Below are positions 43,787 through 52,529 of a stretch of DNA of 64,000 bases, piece after piece. How positions within the stretch are numbered: position 1 is the stretch's first letter; each line of letters begins with the position of its first letter. The position numbers were made by a program, and so were the translations under genes. The stretch lies in assembly GCF_014212175.1 (NCBI RefSeq), contig NZ_JACJVR010000087.1, positions 27,722-91,721 of the forward strand. The letters are read 5' to 3'. Below the pieces are notes generated by a model, which worked only from the letters and a program-made list of their open reading frames with translations, searched no databases and was not told the origin of the DNA. Origin of the DNA: Cohnella xylanilytica. Its GTDB lineage: Bacteria > Bacillota > Bacilli > Paenibacillales > Paenibacillaceae.

Positions 43787-44665
43787 GTGCAGAAGCTAAC
43801 CGCGGGACGCAAGACGTTCCTTATAACCAATTATGTCGTGCTCACGATCGCCGCCTTGCTGTGCATCCTGCCGCTGATCAACGTGCTCGCGATCTCCTTC
43901 AGCTCCAAGAGCGCGGCCGCCGCCGGATTCGTGAAGCTGTGGCCGGTCGACTTCACGTTGTCGTCCTACAAATACGCGCTGTCGAAGCACGAATTCCTGG
44001 ACGGGTTCGTCGTCTCGCTCAAGCGGGTCGCGCTCGGATACGCCGTCAACATGCTGCTGACGATCCTGACGGCGTACCCGCTCAGCAAGGAGAGATCGTC
44101 GCTTCGTTCCCGTCATTACTACGCCTGGTTCTTCATCGTGACGATGCTGTTCAACGGCGGCTTGATCCCGACGTACATGACGATCAAGGAAGCCGGGCTG
44201 CTGGATTCGATCTGGTCGCTCGTGCTGCCGGGAGCCGTGCCGGTGTTCAACGTCATCCTGCTCATGAACTTCTTCCGCGAGCTGCCGAAGGAGATCGAAG
44301 AGGCCGCGTTCATGGACGGGGCCGGCCATTGGCGGGTTCTGTGGCGCATCTACTGCCCGCTGTCGCTGCCCGCCATCGCGACGATCACGCTGTTCACGCT
44401 GGTCGCGCACTGGAACTCCTGGTTCGACGGCCTGATCTATATGAACTCGACATCGAACTATCCGTTGCAGAGCTATCTGCAGACGATTATTGTCACGTCC
44501 GATCTGAACGCGGTCGCGTCGAACGATCTGCTGGTCACCGAGGTGTCGGACCGGACGTTCAAGGCGGCGCAGGTGTTCCTGGCGGCGCTGCCGGTGCTGG
44601 TCGTGTATCCGTTCCTTCAGAAGTTCTTCATGAAGGGGCTCGTCATGGGCAGCGTCAAGGGCTGA
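43787..44665 (+). CDS. ABC sugar transporter permease, LplC type
   Basis: 292 residues from GTG 43787, chosen because AAGGAGG (43774-43780) is 6 bases upstream; the frame is open further upstream. Six membrane segments and an EAA-like loop IEEAAFMDGAGHWRVLWRIYCPLSLP. The C-terminus MKGLVMGSVKG is characteristic of the family. The 46-base gap to the GH43 gene has no terminator, so it is co-transcribed. Confidence 0.92.
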   Translation: MQKLTAGRKTFLITNYVVLTIAALLCILPLINVLAISFSSKSAAAAGFVKLWPVDFTLSSYKYALSKHEFLDGFVVSLKRVALGYAVNMLLTILTAYPLSKERSSLRSRHYYAWFFIVTMLFNGGLIPTYMTIKEAGLLDSIWSLVLPGAVPVFNVILLMNFFRELPKEIEEAAFMDGAGHWRVLWRIYCPLSLPAIATITLFTLVAHWNSWFDGLIYMNSTSNYPLQSYLQTIIVTSDLNAVASNDLLVTEVSDRTFKAAQVFLAALPVLVVYPFLQKFFMKGLVMGSVKG

Positions 44666-44711
44666 TCGGTTCCGGTCGGCGAAAAAAAGGGGCTAGGAGG
44701 AGAGAGAGGTT

Positions 44712-46229
44712 ATGGAGAGACAGACGATCCGGTCCGACGGCGCGTGGGGAGACTTGGGCAACGGCTACTACCGGAACCCCGTGCTGAACGCGGACTACTC
44801 CGACCCGGACGTTATTCGCGTCGGCGACGAGTTCTACATGGTCGCTTCGGACTTCCACTATATGGGGATGCAGGTGCTGCACTCGCGGGACCTGGTCAAC
44901 TGGACGCTGATCGGCAAGGTGTACGACCGGCTCGACATCGATCCGCGCTACGACGCCATGGACCGCTACGCCCACGGCAGCTGGGCGCCGGCGATCCGCT
45001 ATCAGGGCGGGCGGTTCTACGTCTACTTCTGCACGCCGGAAGAGGGGCTCTATATGAGCAGCGCCGAGAAGCCGGAAGGGCCGTGGACGCCGCTGCACGA
45101 GGTGAAGCGGGTCAAGGGCTGGGAGGATCCGTGCCCGTTCTGGGACGAGGACGGCAGCGCCTATCTCGGCCACAGCACGGTCGGCGCGGGCCCGATTATC
45201 ATCCACCGCATGAGCGCGGACGGCAAGGAGCTGCTCGACGACGGCGTCATCGTTTACGTCGGCAAGATCGCCGAGGGGACGAAGATTTTCAAGAGGAACG
45301 GGTATTACTACCTGGTCATTCCCGAAGGCGGAGTCGAGATCGGCTGGCAGACGGTTCTGCGTTCGCGAAGCCTTTACGGGCCTTATGAGCGGCGGGTGAC
45401 GCTGGCGCAGGGCGCGACGACGGTCAACGGCCCGCACCAGGGCGCGCTTGTGGAGCTGGCGAGCGGGGAGACGTGGTTCCTGCACTTCCAGAGCGCGGGA
45501 GCGGCGGGGCGCGTCTGCCATCTGCAGCCGGCGCGCTGGGAGGACGATTGGCCGGTCATGGGAGCGAACGGGGAGCCGGTCCATCTGTACGCCAAACCCC
45601 GGGTCGGCGGCGATTATCCGCCCTGCCTGCCGCAGAGCTCGGACGAGTTCGACCGCCCGGAGCTCGGGCTGCAGTGGCAGTGGAACCACAATCCCGCGGA
45701 CGGCATGTGGTCGCTGACGGAGCGGCCGGGCGCGCTGCGGCTCAAGGCGATGGCCGCTCCCGGCCTGCTTCAGGCGAGGAACACGCTCACGCAGAAGCTC
45801 ATGGGGACGAGCGGCGCTTATGAGACGGTGCTGGAATGGACCGGCTTGAAGGAAGGGCAGCGCGCCGGACTCGCCTATCTGTGCCACCGGGAAGAGAACT
45901 GGATCGGGGTCGCGAAGGAGGGCGGACGCTGCTTCCTGCGCGCGGTGACGGCCGGCAAGGCGTATCACGGACCGGAGCTTGCGAGCGAGGGCGTCGTCTG
46001 GCTCGGCAGCTCGTTCGATCTGGCCGGGGAGACGCGGTTCGCGTTCAGCCTGGACGGCCGGGAGTTCATGCGGTTCGGGGGCGCCTGCTCGATGGCCGCA
46101 GGATTCTGGAAGGGAGCCCGAATCGCGTTGTTCAGCTATACGCTGGGCGAGGAGGGCGGCCATGCCGACTTCCGGCGCTTCCAATACGACCGGCATGACC
46201 GGGAGATCCGAGGAGCGGCGGGACGATGA
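44712..46229 (+). CDS. Glycoside hydrolase family 43 (beta-xylosidase/arabinofuranosidase type)
   Basis: 505 residues, no signal peptide, cytoplasmic. An N-terminal five-bladed propeller (about 20-300) has the GH43 catalytic triad by alignment: D31 in YSDPDVIRV as base, D139 in GWEDPCPFWDEDG as pKa modulator, E188 in AEGTKIFKRNGYYYL as acid. A C-terminal beta-sandwich (about 310-505), typical of the larger xylosidase subgroup, follows. Acts on imported xylo- or arabino-oligosaccharides, consistent with the linked importer. Its stop overlaps the next start (ATGA). Confidence 0.92.
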   Translation: MERQTIRSDGAWGDLGNGYYRNPVLNADYSDPDVIRVGDEFYMVASDFHYMGMQVLHSRDLVNWTLIGKVYDRLDIDPRYDAMDRYAHGSWAPAIRYQGGRFYVYFCTPEEGLYMSSAEKPEGPWTPLHEVKRVKGWEDPCPFWDEDGSAYLGHSTVGAGPIIIHRMSADGKELLDDGVIVYVGKIAEGTKIFKRNGYYYLVIPEGGVEIGWQTVLRSRSLYGPYERRVTLAQGATTVNGPHQGALVELASGETWFLHFQSAGAAGRVCHLQPARWEDDWPVMGANGEPVHLYAKPRVGGDYPPCLPQSSDEFDRPELGLQWQWNHNPADGMWSLTERPGALRLKAMAAPGLLQARNTLTQKLMGTSGAYETVLEWTGLKEGQRAGLAYLCHREENWIGVAKEGGRCFLRAVTAGKAYHGPELASEGVVWLGSSFDLAGETRFAFSLDGREFMRFGGACSMAAGFWKGARIALFSYTLGEEGGHADFRRFQYDRHDREIRGAAGR

Positions 46230-47902
46230 GCGGGGCGATGGACAAGTCGGTAAACGAGACCTTATTGGCGAGATTGCGCGGGATCGACCCGGAGACGCGG
46301 GCCGGATTCGCGGACGCTGCGGGGGACGGCTCCTGGCGGAACGAATGGCGGAGCTCGGGCGTCAAGTTCGCCGCGGCTTCCGCGCGGTTCGAGAACGTGT
46401 ATTACGACGCGTGGCGGAAGCTGGACGCGTGCATCGCGCCGACGGGCGGGGACGAACCCGTCCTTCGGGAAGGCGGGGCCTATCCGGGCTGCTGGCTGGA
46501 GAGCACGGGCACGATCAACGCGGAGCTGCTGTCGCGCTTCGTCCCGGGCGTCTCGGCTTCGACGTATCGGCTGTTCGCCGATTATCAGAACGAAGAGGGG
46601 CAGATGCCCTACAAAATAACGGCGGACGGCCCGGCCTACCGGCAGATCCAGATGGTGACGCCGCTGGCCCGGAGCGTGTGGCGCCACTATCTGTTGAACG
46701 GGCGCGATAAGGAGTTCCTCCGCCCGATGTACGAGGCGATGGCGCGCTTCGACGGCTGGCTGGCGCTATACCGCGACACGCGCGGCACCGGGTGCGTCGA
46801 AGCGTTCTGCACCTTCGACACGGGGCACGACATGTCGCCGCGGTTCTGGCACGTGCCCGATTCGGCGCATGGGAGCGACGCGCGGCGGTACAACCCGGAT
46901 TCTCCGATTTTGCCGTTCCTCGCTCCGGATCTGACGGCCAACGTCTACTGCCAGCGCAGCTATCTGGCCTTGATGGCGGAGGAGCTGGGGGAGGCGGGGG
47001 CCGAGGAATGGCGGGCGCAGGCGGAGGCGAGCCTGGATAGTCTGATGAAGTTTTGCTACGACGAAGAGGACGCGTTTTTCTACGACCGGGATAAAAACGA
47101 TCAGTTCGTCCGCGTGCAGTCCGACGTGCTGCTTCGGGTGCTGGCCTGCGAGGTGGGGGACCGCGCGTTCTTCGATCAAGCGCTGCGCCGGTATTTGCTC
47201 AACACGCGCAAGTTCTTCGCGAAGTACCCGTTCACTTCGATCGCGATGGACGATCCCAGGTTCGACCCGCATTTCGCCCATAACAGCTGGGCGGGGCCGA
47301 CCAATTTTCTCACCTTGATCCGGGCCCCTCACGCGTTCGAGCATCACGGCAGGCACGTGGAGCTCACTTGGGTGATGAATCCGATCCTGAGCGCGATGGC
47401 GAGAGACACGCGGTTCCCGCAGACGCTCAGTCCCTGGACGGGCGCGGACGGGTATTCGGAGGCTTACTCGCCGTCCATCCTGTGCCTGCTCGACTTCGTC
47501 GAACGGCTGTGCGGCATCCTGCCGACGCCGGAAGGCGAGCTGTGGTTCACGGCGCTGCTCCCTTACCCGACGGACCACGGCGAGGAAGTGGCCGAAGCGA
47601 CGGCCTACGCCCGGACGGCGGACGGCGTCGGGTTCGAGCTGGTCAACACGCGCGCGGGCTCGATCGTGTATCGCGGCGGGGAGGAGCATATCCGCCTGCC
47701 GTACGGCGTGCGGGCGATCGCCGACCGGGCCGGCCGGCTGCGGGCCGTCGTCGGCATGAGCGCCGGGACCGTGGAGGGCTCGGTTCGCTACGAGGGAGCC
47801 GAGATTCCGATCCGCGCGAAGGGCAACCAGACTCTGCGGTTCGAGAACGGCCGCTTCGTCGAGGAGTCGGATCCCGGAATCGTACCTCCGGCGTATGCTT
47901 AA
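46226..47902 (+). CDS. (alpha/alpha)6-barrel glycosidase-like protein, family not assigned
   Basis: 558 residues, no signal peptide. An all-helical toroid pattern resembles the MGH1-type/GH63-like glycosidase fold: GGAYPGCWLESTGTINAELL, CTFDTGHDMSPRFWHVPD, FAHNSWAGPTNFLTLIRAPHAFEHHG and a late GADGYSEAYSPSILCLLDF. Conserved acidic residues in FDTGHD and the GADGYSEAYS region are candidate catalytic residues, but I cannot assign a family. Translationally coupled to the GH43 gene (4-base overlap), so it probably acts on the same oligosaccharide. Substrate unknown. Confidence 0.7.
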   Translation: MSGAMDKSVNETLLARLRGIDPETRAGFADAAGDGSWRNEWRSSGVKFAAASARFENVYYDAWRKLDACIAPTGGDEPVLREGGAYPGCWLESTGTINAELLSRFVPGVSASTYRLFADYQNEEGQMPYKITADGPAYRQIQMVTPLARSVWRHYLLNGRDKEFLRPMYEAMARFDGWLALYRDTRGTGCVEAFCTFDTGHDMSPRFWHVPDSAHGSDARRYNPDSPILPFLAPDLTANVYCQRSYLALMAEELGEAGAEEWRAQAEASLDSLMKFCYDEEDAFFYDRDKNDQFVRVQSDVLLRVLACEVGDRAFFDQALRRYLLNTRKFFAKYPFTSIAMDDPRFDPHFAHNSWAGPTNFLTLIRAPHAFEHHGRHVELTWVMNPILSAMARDTRFPQTLSPWTGADGYSEAYSPSILCLLDFVERLCGILPTPEGELWFTALLPYPTDHGEEVAEATAYARTADGVGFELVNTRAGSIVYRGGEEHIRLPYGVRAIADRAGRLRAVVGMSAGTVEGSVRYEGAEIPIRAKGNQTLRFENGRFVEESDPGIVPPAYA

Positions 47903-47918
47903 TAATGTTAATGAGTGC

Positions 47919-47954
47919 GAACCGCCTTGTCGTTGAAGGCGGTTCTAGTTTTTT
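47919..47954 (+). terminator. Terminator of the second glycosidase operon
   Basis: A 10-bp perfect stem GAACCGCCTT / AAGGCGGTTC, 7-nt loop, followed by TAGTTTTTT, 16 bases after the last stop. Confidence 0.9.
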
Positions 47955-48004
47955 GAGAGGGGGGGGGCAGCTTCCCCGTTCCGGTGCTACCTCGGCGAGA
48001 ATGC

Positions 48005-48310
48005 TCGCCACCCAAGTAACTGAGCTACTACTGCGCGTTCTCCCGCTTCTCCGCCAAAGTGCCTCAGCCACTGAGCTGCTTTTGTTCGATCACTCGCTTT
48101 TCTGCCAAAGTGCCTCAGCCGCTGAGTTACTTCTGCTCGTTCTCCCGCTTATCCGCCAAAGTGCCTCAGCCACTGAGCTACTTTTGCTCGTTCTCCCGCT
48201 TATCCGCCAAAGTGCCTCAGCCACTGAGCTACTTTTGCTCGTTCTCCCGCTTTTCCGCAAAAGTGCCTCAGCCACTAAGCTACTTTTGCTCGTTCCCCCG
48301 CTTTCTCAAA
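48005..48310. repeat. Six-copy 51-bp tandem repeat
   Basis: Six units with an exact 51-base period (starts 48005, 48056, 48107, 48158, 48209, 48260). The unit consensus runs AAAGTGCCTCAGCCACTGAG and then TACTTTTGCTCGTTCTCCCGC plus TTATCCGCC. The first copy is degenerate, the others 90% or more alike. Period is a multiple of three, which keeps reading frames open on both strands (a 17-residue repeat would be encoded), but no ribosome site and no codon-like conservation are seen, so it is treated as non-coding. It fills most of a 620-base gene-free gap between 47955 and 48574. Confidence 0.9.
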
Positions 48311-48574
48311 CTCATCAGAAGGATGGCAGTTATCGGTTAATAAGGTTCCCGTAAGACTAAGAGAGGTTCATCTCGCAAGGGAGGCACCGACGGGAGAGTT
48401 TGAGATACATAGTTAATATTCAGTTCATGAAGCAATTGCATTTTATACATTGTAACCAACAATATCCAGGGATCATAAATATTCGTCCTTACCCTAGCGT
48501 GATCATTGAACCGTGACGTGTCAGGATTGGGTTATATTGTTGATTAAATAAAAATCAGAAAGAGGATGAGTAGC

Positions 48575-49742
48575 ATGACTACAAAAACGATATCAGAAAA
48601 AATGACGACACCCGTCACGATCGTCGGCGCGGGCCTCGGCGGCCTTACTCTCTCGCGCGTTCTCCACGTTCACGGCATCCCCGCAACCATCTACGAAGCG
48701 GAACCCTCGGCGGAGGCCCGCGCGCAGGGCGGTCAGCTCGACATTCACGAGGAAAGTGGACAACTCGCGCTTCAGGCAGCAGGGCTGTTCGACGAGTTCC
48801 TCGGCCTGATACACAAAGGCGGCGAAGCGACACGGGTGCTTGACCAGCACGGGAAGGTGCTATTCGACAAGCCAGACGACGGCAACGGCGGACGTCCCGA
48901 GGTGCTTCGGGGCGATCTGCGGCGTCTCCTCATTAGACTCCCTGCCTGCGGAGACGATCCAGTGGGGGAAGAAGCTCATTGAGGTAGAGCCTCGCGGCGA
49001 CGGACGGCATGAGCTGACGTTCGCGGATGGATCCACGGTGAGCACCGAACTCCTCGTAGGTGCGGACGGCGCCTGGTCGAAAATCCGTCCTCTGCTCTCC
49101 GACGCGCAGCCCGAGTATGTCGGCACGACATTCATCGAGACCTATCTTTATGACGCCGACGTGCGGCACTCCGCGGCGTCCAATGCGGTCGGCGGCGGCG
49201 CGATGTTCGCGCTCGCCCCGGGAAAGGGGATCAGCGCACATCGCGAGGCGAAGGACATCCTCCATACGTACATCCAGCTAAACTGTCCCGCCGAGTGGAT
49301 CGCCGGTATCGACTTTACCGACGTCGCCGCCGCGACGCGAGCCATCGCAGCCGAGTTTGACGGGTGGGCGCCGGAACTCATCGCGCTGATCACCGACGGC
49401 GAAACCGCGCCGATCCCTCGCATGATCTACGCACTCCCGATCGGCCACCGATGGAACCGCGTGCCCGGGGTGACACTCCTCGGCGATGCCGCGCACCTGA
49501 TGCCGCCGGCCGGCGAGGGCGCGAACCTGGCGATGTTCGACGGCACCGAGCTCGGGAAGGCGATCGCCGCACACCAAGGCGATATCGAAGCTGCGCTCGC
49601 CGCCTACGAAGAGGCGCTGTTCCCGCGCAGCGAGTCGGCCGCCGAGGGTTCGTACATGATCCTGGGGCTTTGCCTCGACGATAGCGCGCCGTTCGGATTC
49701 GTCGATTTCCTCGCCGGTGCCCTCGAGGAGGAGCACAACTGA
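48575..49742 (+). pseudogene. FAD-dependent monooxygenase, Tet(X)-like, broken by a one-base frameshift
   Basis: Would encode about 389 residues. It has the N-terminal Rossmann motif VGAGLGGLTLSRVL, the RGDLRRLL segment, and the FAD-binding GDAAHLMPPAGEGANLAMFDG near the 3' end. The frame breaks at about base 48935, where one extra base (likely the A in CATTAGACT) turns RRLLIDSLPAETIQW into a truncated product ending near 48982. The rest continues in another frame (48840-49742). It could be a real pseudogene, or a sequencing/assembly error, since the reading frames are otherwise intact and conserved. Such enzymes hydroxylate aromatic or tetracycline-like substrates. A palindrome TGACGTGTCA lies upstream at 48514-48523. 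Confidence 0.85.
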
Positions 49743-49854
49743 CCCGCGCAGTCTGATTCACATTGCCGGACTCGGTGCGACTGCGGTATTTTCCGGATTT
49801 TATAGCTCTTGGAAATCCTGAATCCCCGCGATATTATAACGTGGATTTCGCAAG

Positions 49855-49880
49855 AACCGCGTAATGTCGCGGTTTTTTTC
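49855..49880 (+). terminator. Terminator downstream of the monooxygenase gene
   Basis: Stem AACCGCG / CGCGGTT (7 bp), 6-nt loop, followed by a run of seven or more T. Confidence 0.85.
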
Positions 49881-50024
49881 TATTATAGGCTTGTTCACCG
49901 CTGGAACGGAATGCGGCAACGAGGGCTTCCCATTTCTTTTGAGGTCCTGTCGTCTGAAAATCCGTCTTGAATCGACATTATTCAGCACAATACTCACACC
50001 TAAAATTTACATAAAGGGGACCTT

Positions 50025-50064
50025 GGTCAGATTTATTGACCGGTAATTTTGTATAAATTTTACT
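50025..50064 (+). promoter_or_regulatory. Promoter with overlapping inverted repeat for the toxin gene
   Basis: TTGACC (50036-50041) and TTTACT (50059-50064), 17 bp apart. The -35 forms one arm of an inverted repeat GGTCA-7 nt-TGACC (50025-50041), a possible operator. Confidence 0.5.
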
Positions 50065-50098
50065 TTGAAACTAAATATTCTATATTCGGAGGTCCGTA

Positions 50099-51133
50099 AT
50101 GAAAGTAATTGGACAGTGGATGAAGATTGTAGTCGCAGCACTGATCTTTTCTTTCGCCTTTCAGTTTAATGTTAGCGCAGAATCGGGAACGAATGTTTTA
50201 ACCCTGACGGACAAAGGGTTGCAGTCGGGTCTAAACCGCTTAGTGCAAGTTCAAGCGGTCACCCGGCAAGAAGTAAATGAACTAACGAAGCCCGACGCCA
50301 CCTTTGCCAAGCTGATGAAACGTTACGAAGATATCGATCTCGTTACCAAGGAATCCGTAGTATACTCCCTGGATCCGGCGACGGGACAGGCCAAGGAACT
50401 GCTCGCCGTAGGAGGCTCTTCCTACGATAAGAATTCGCCCTCTGAACTCCAGGCTGCCGCCAATTCTAGCGTATTGGTGTACCGGGTCGATTTTTTCTAC
50501 TTTGTCGCTGATGCGAGCATCAATAAGCCTAAATTCGTACAGGCCGGGGTTGTCACGAGCGTAACGGGCTCTGGCCAAAAACCGACCAATTATACTCTCA
50601 TTCTGAAGAACCAAACGTCGGATACGAGATATGGCGTTTATTCGGATCACGCGGTCAATGATACGAACAAGAAGGTAAAACTGAAAGAAGAAGTCGTGCT
50701 CGAAAGCCCGATTACGAGGACCTGGTACTGGAAAGGCACATCGGCGGCATTCGCCAACTTCCCGGATCATTCTTACCGCGCCAAAGAACAAGCGAGCGAC
50801 CCCCTTTTCTTAAATAAGAAAGGCGTCAAATATCCGGAGTACAAAGATCCTCAATCCGGCATCGTTCTCTGGGAGCCGCCCGCCAATTTGCCGGTAAATC
50901 AGCGGACGCCAGGCAGCACTTATCGGGATGACTTTATCAAATATTATGAGAAAAATTGGGGAAAGCCGACTAAGTTCAAGTGGGACGATGTGCAGATTCA
51001 CCATATGAAGCCGGCGAAGTATAATGGACAAGACAGCGTGAGCAATCTGATTCCTCTGTGGAAGCCCGGTTCTACGGCCAAAAACGGAATCATGAATCAT
51101 TCGGAGATCACTACATGGTGGGCGAGTTATTAG
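50099..51133 (+). CDS. Secreted HNH-type nuclease toxin candidate
   Basis: 344 residues, from a visibly AT-richer gene than its neighbours. A Sec signal peptide of about 27 residues ends in NVSA. The middle region (about 30-280) has no recognised domain. The C-terminal 50 residues carry an HNH-like signature: IHHMKPAKYNG with H301/H302, then SNLIPLWKP with N316, then NHSEITTWW with H334. This is the layout of secreted contact/diffusible nuclease toxins (A-nuclease or LHH-like). The gene immediately downstream encodes a SUKH-family immunity protein, the known partner class for such nucleases. A strong CGGAGGTCC precedes ATG 50099. Nuclease activity is inferred, not shown. Confidence 0.82.
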   Translation: MKVIGQWMKIVVAALIFSFAFQFNVSAESGTNVLTLTDKGLQSGLNRLVQVQAVTRQEVNELTKPDATFAKLMKRYEDIDLVTKESVVYSLDPATGQAKELLAVGGSSYDKNSPSELQAAANSSVLVYRVDFFYFVADASINKPKFVQAGVVTSVTGSGQKPTNYTLILKNQTSDTRYGVYSDHAVNDTNKKVKLKEEVVLESPITRTWYWKGTSAAFANFPDHSYRAKEQASDPLFLNKKGVKYPEYKDPQSGIVLWEPPANLPVNQRTPGSTYRDDFIKYYEKNWGKPTKFKWDDVQIHHMKPAKYNGQDSVSNLIPLWKPGSTAKNGIMNHSEITTWWASY

Positions 51134-51168
51134 AAGACGGACGATAAGCCGGAGAGGGGGGGCGATGC

Positions 51169-51690
51169 GTGGCGGATAACAGTTTATTTGATACGTTAAG
51201 GGATCTGAAAGACAGGGCCTCGCCGGAGAGACCTCTCCAGATCGAGATCCCCGGTCACGGAACGACGGAGCGCATTTGCACATGGGAGGAGCCGGCTCGG
51301 ATGCAACAAATCGCCGTCCTCCGGCAAAGCCGGGGCTGGTACTTTCCCGACGATTACGAGGCGTTTTTGCTCGAGCATAATGGGGCCGTGTTGTTCAAGC
51401 ACCCCTATAGCGGCGGGGGAACCGAGCTTCTAAGTCTGGAGCGCATGGAGCGGATCCGTCACGATCATGCTTATCAAATTCCGCCCCACTGGTGCCCGAT
51501 CGCTTGGACCGACGTCGTCATCGGATCCATCTGCATCGATTCGGAGAAGGCGCGGCGCGGGGAGCAGCCCTATCTGTTCTTCTTGGACGCGATGAACAGC
51601 GCAGAAGAGGCGGTTCCCATCGACGGGACGTTCTCCGACTGGCTGAAGCGGTTGGCGGAGAACGACGGGCGGGAGTTTTGGCTGAAGTAA
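51169..51690 (+). CDS. SUKH/SMI1-KNR4-type immunity protein
   Basis: 173 residues from GTG 51169 (GGAGAGGGGGG 7 bases upstream). It shows the SMI1/KNR4 fold pattern: LRQSRGWYFPDDYEAFLLEHNG near residue 46, a central LLSLERMERIRHDH, PIAWTDVVIGSICIDS and PIDGTFSDWLKRLAEN. It is 35 bases after the secreted HNH toxin candidate in the same direction. SUKH proteins are established antidotes to bacterial nuclease toxins, so this pair is a probable toxin-immunity module. Cytoplasmic, with no signal peptide. Confidence 0.85.
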   Translation: MADNSLFDTLRDLKDRASPERPLQIEIPGHGTTERICTWEEPARMQQIAVLRQSRGWYFPDDYEAFLLEHNGAVLFKHPYSGGGTELLSLERMERIRHDHAYQIPPHWCPIAWTDVVIGSICIDSEKARRGEQPYLFFLDAMNSAEEAVPIDGTFSDWLKRLAENDGREFWLK

Positions 51691-51732
51691 GAGATGCCCG
51701 CCGGGTAACCGTTAGCAACCCCGAGCGGCGCG

Positions 51733-51785
51733 AAAAAGGCTTTCCTGACGGCTCCTGAAAGAGCCGGAGGAAAGCCTTTTTTTCG
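51733..51785. terminator. Bidirectional terminator between immunity gene and ABC operon
   Basis: Long stem AAAAAGGCTTTCC ... GGAAAGCCTTTTT with an inner CGGCTC / GAGCCG stem; T-run on the plus strand and A-run giving a T-run on the minus strand. Fits convergent ends of the + and - genes. Confidence 0.88.
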
Positions 51786-51794
51786 ACCGGACGA

Positions 51795-52526
51795 CTAGAC
51801 CGCCTTCCTCGCGAAGTACGTCCACCCCACGACGAAGAACAATACGAAGCTGCCCGCCACGACGCCGAACAGAGTCTCCATCGGGAGGTTGAAGGCGCCG
51901 TACCCGTACGTGTCGTCGCGCGGGATCATCGCCAGCATCGGCTGCACCCACGGGTCGTATGGCCCGAATCGCTCCGAGTTGGCGACGAGGATGTTCGGCA
52001 GCGTCAGCACGACGTTCACGGCGAGAGGCGCCGCGAAGCTCTGGAACGCGACGGACACGAACAGCTGCAGAGCGGCGAGCGGGAAGCAGGCGATCCAGCC
52101 TCCGATGAACGAGGACGCCAGCTCGCGCCACGGAATCCCCTCGGCAGAGCCGTGCGACAAGCCGAGAAGCAGCAGCACGATTAGCAGCAGCAGCTGCGTG
52201 GCCGCGAGCATCAGCATGACGATGACGAACTTCACGACGTACACCTGGGTCCGGGAGACGGGCGCCGCGAGTATCGCCTTCCAGCCGCCGCCCGTATGCT
52301 CGAAGCGGCAGATCAAGGCGGCGTAGATGCCGGTCAGCAGCGGCAGGAAAAACATCGCGTGAAGCACGGACATGAGGGACAGCGCCTCGATCCAGGGGAA
52401 GTCCTCCCCGCCTTTCTTCAATCCGAACAGGCCGAACAAGGCGGCGATCAGCGGGCTGACGGCGACGAGAAGCCAGATGACCGAGCGCCGGATCTTCATC
52501 CATTCGGAACGGAACATTCGAATCAT
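51795..52526 (-). CDS. ABC-2 type permease B (BcrB/LanE-G-like)
   Basis: 243 residues with six predicted membrane helices, starting MIRMFRSEWMKIRRSVIWLLVAVSPLIAA. This N-terminal pattern is typical of permeases in lantibiotic-immunity and bacitracin-resistance ABC systems. It is separated by 3 bases from the next permease gene and is the last gene of the operon. Together with the two genes upstream it forms a two-permease/one-ATPase transporter, probably exporting or flushing membrane-active peptides. Confidence 0.85.
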   Translation of the reverse strand: MIRMFRSEWMKIRRSVIWLLVAVSPLIAALFGLFGLKKGGEDFPWIEALSLMSVLHAMFFLPLLTGIYAALICRFEHTGGGWKAILAAPVSRTQVYVVKFVIVMLMLAATQLLLLIVLLLLGLSHGSAEGIPWRELASSFIGGWIACFPLAALQLFVSVAFQSFAAPLAVNVVLTLPNILVANSERFGPYDPWVQPMLAMIPRDDTYGYGAFNLPMETLFGVVAGSFVLFFVVGWTYFARKAV

Positions 52527-52529
52527 CGG

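Noticed and set aside
48005..48310. CRISPR array
   Set aside because: The units are contiguous 51-mers with no unique spacers between identical repeats, and no cas genes are in the window.
48059..48340. A repetitive 17-residue-unit protein encoded across the 51-bp array
   Set aside because: The frame is open only because the period is a multiple of three. Antisense frames are equally open, and there is no ribosome site or promoter.
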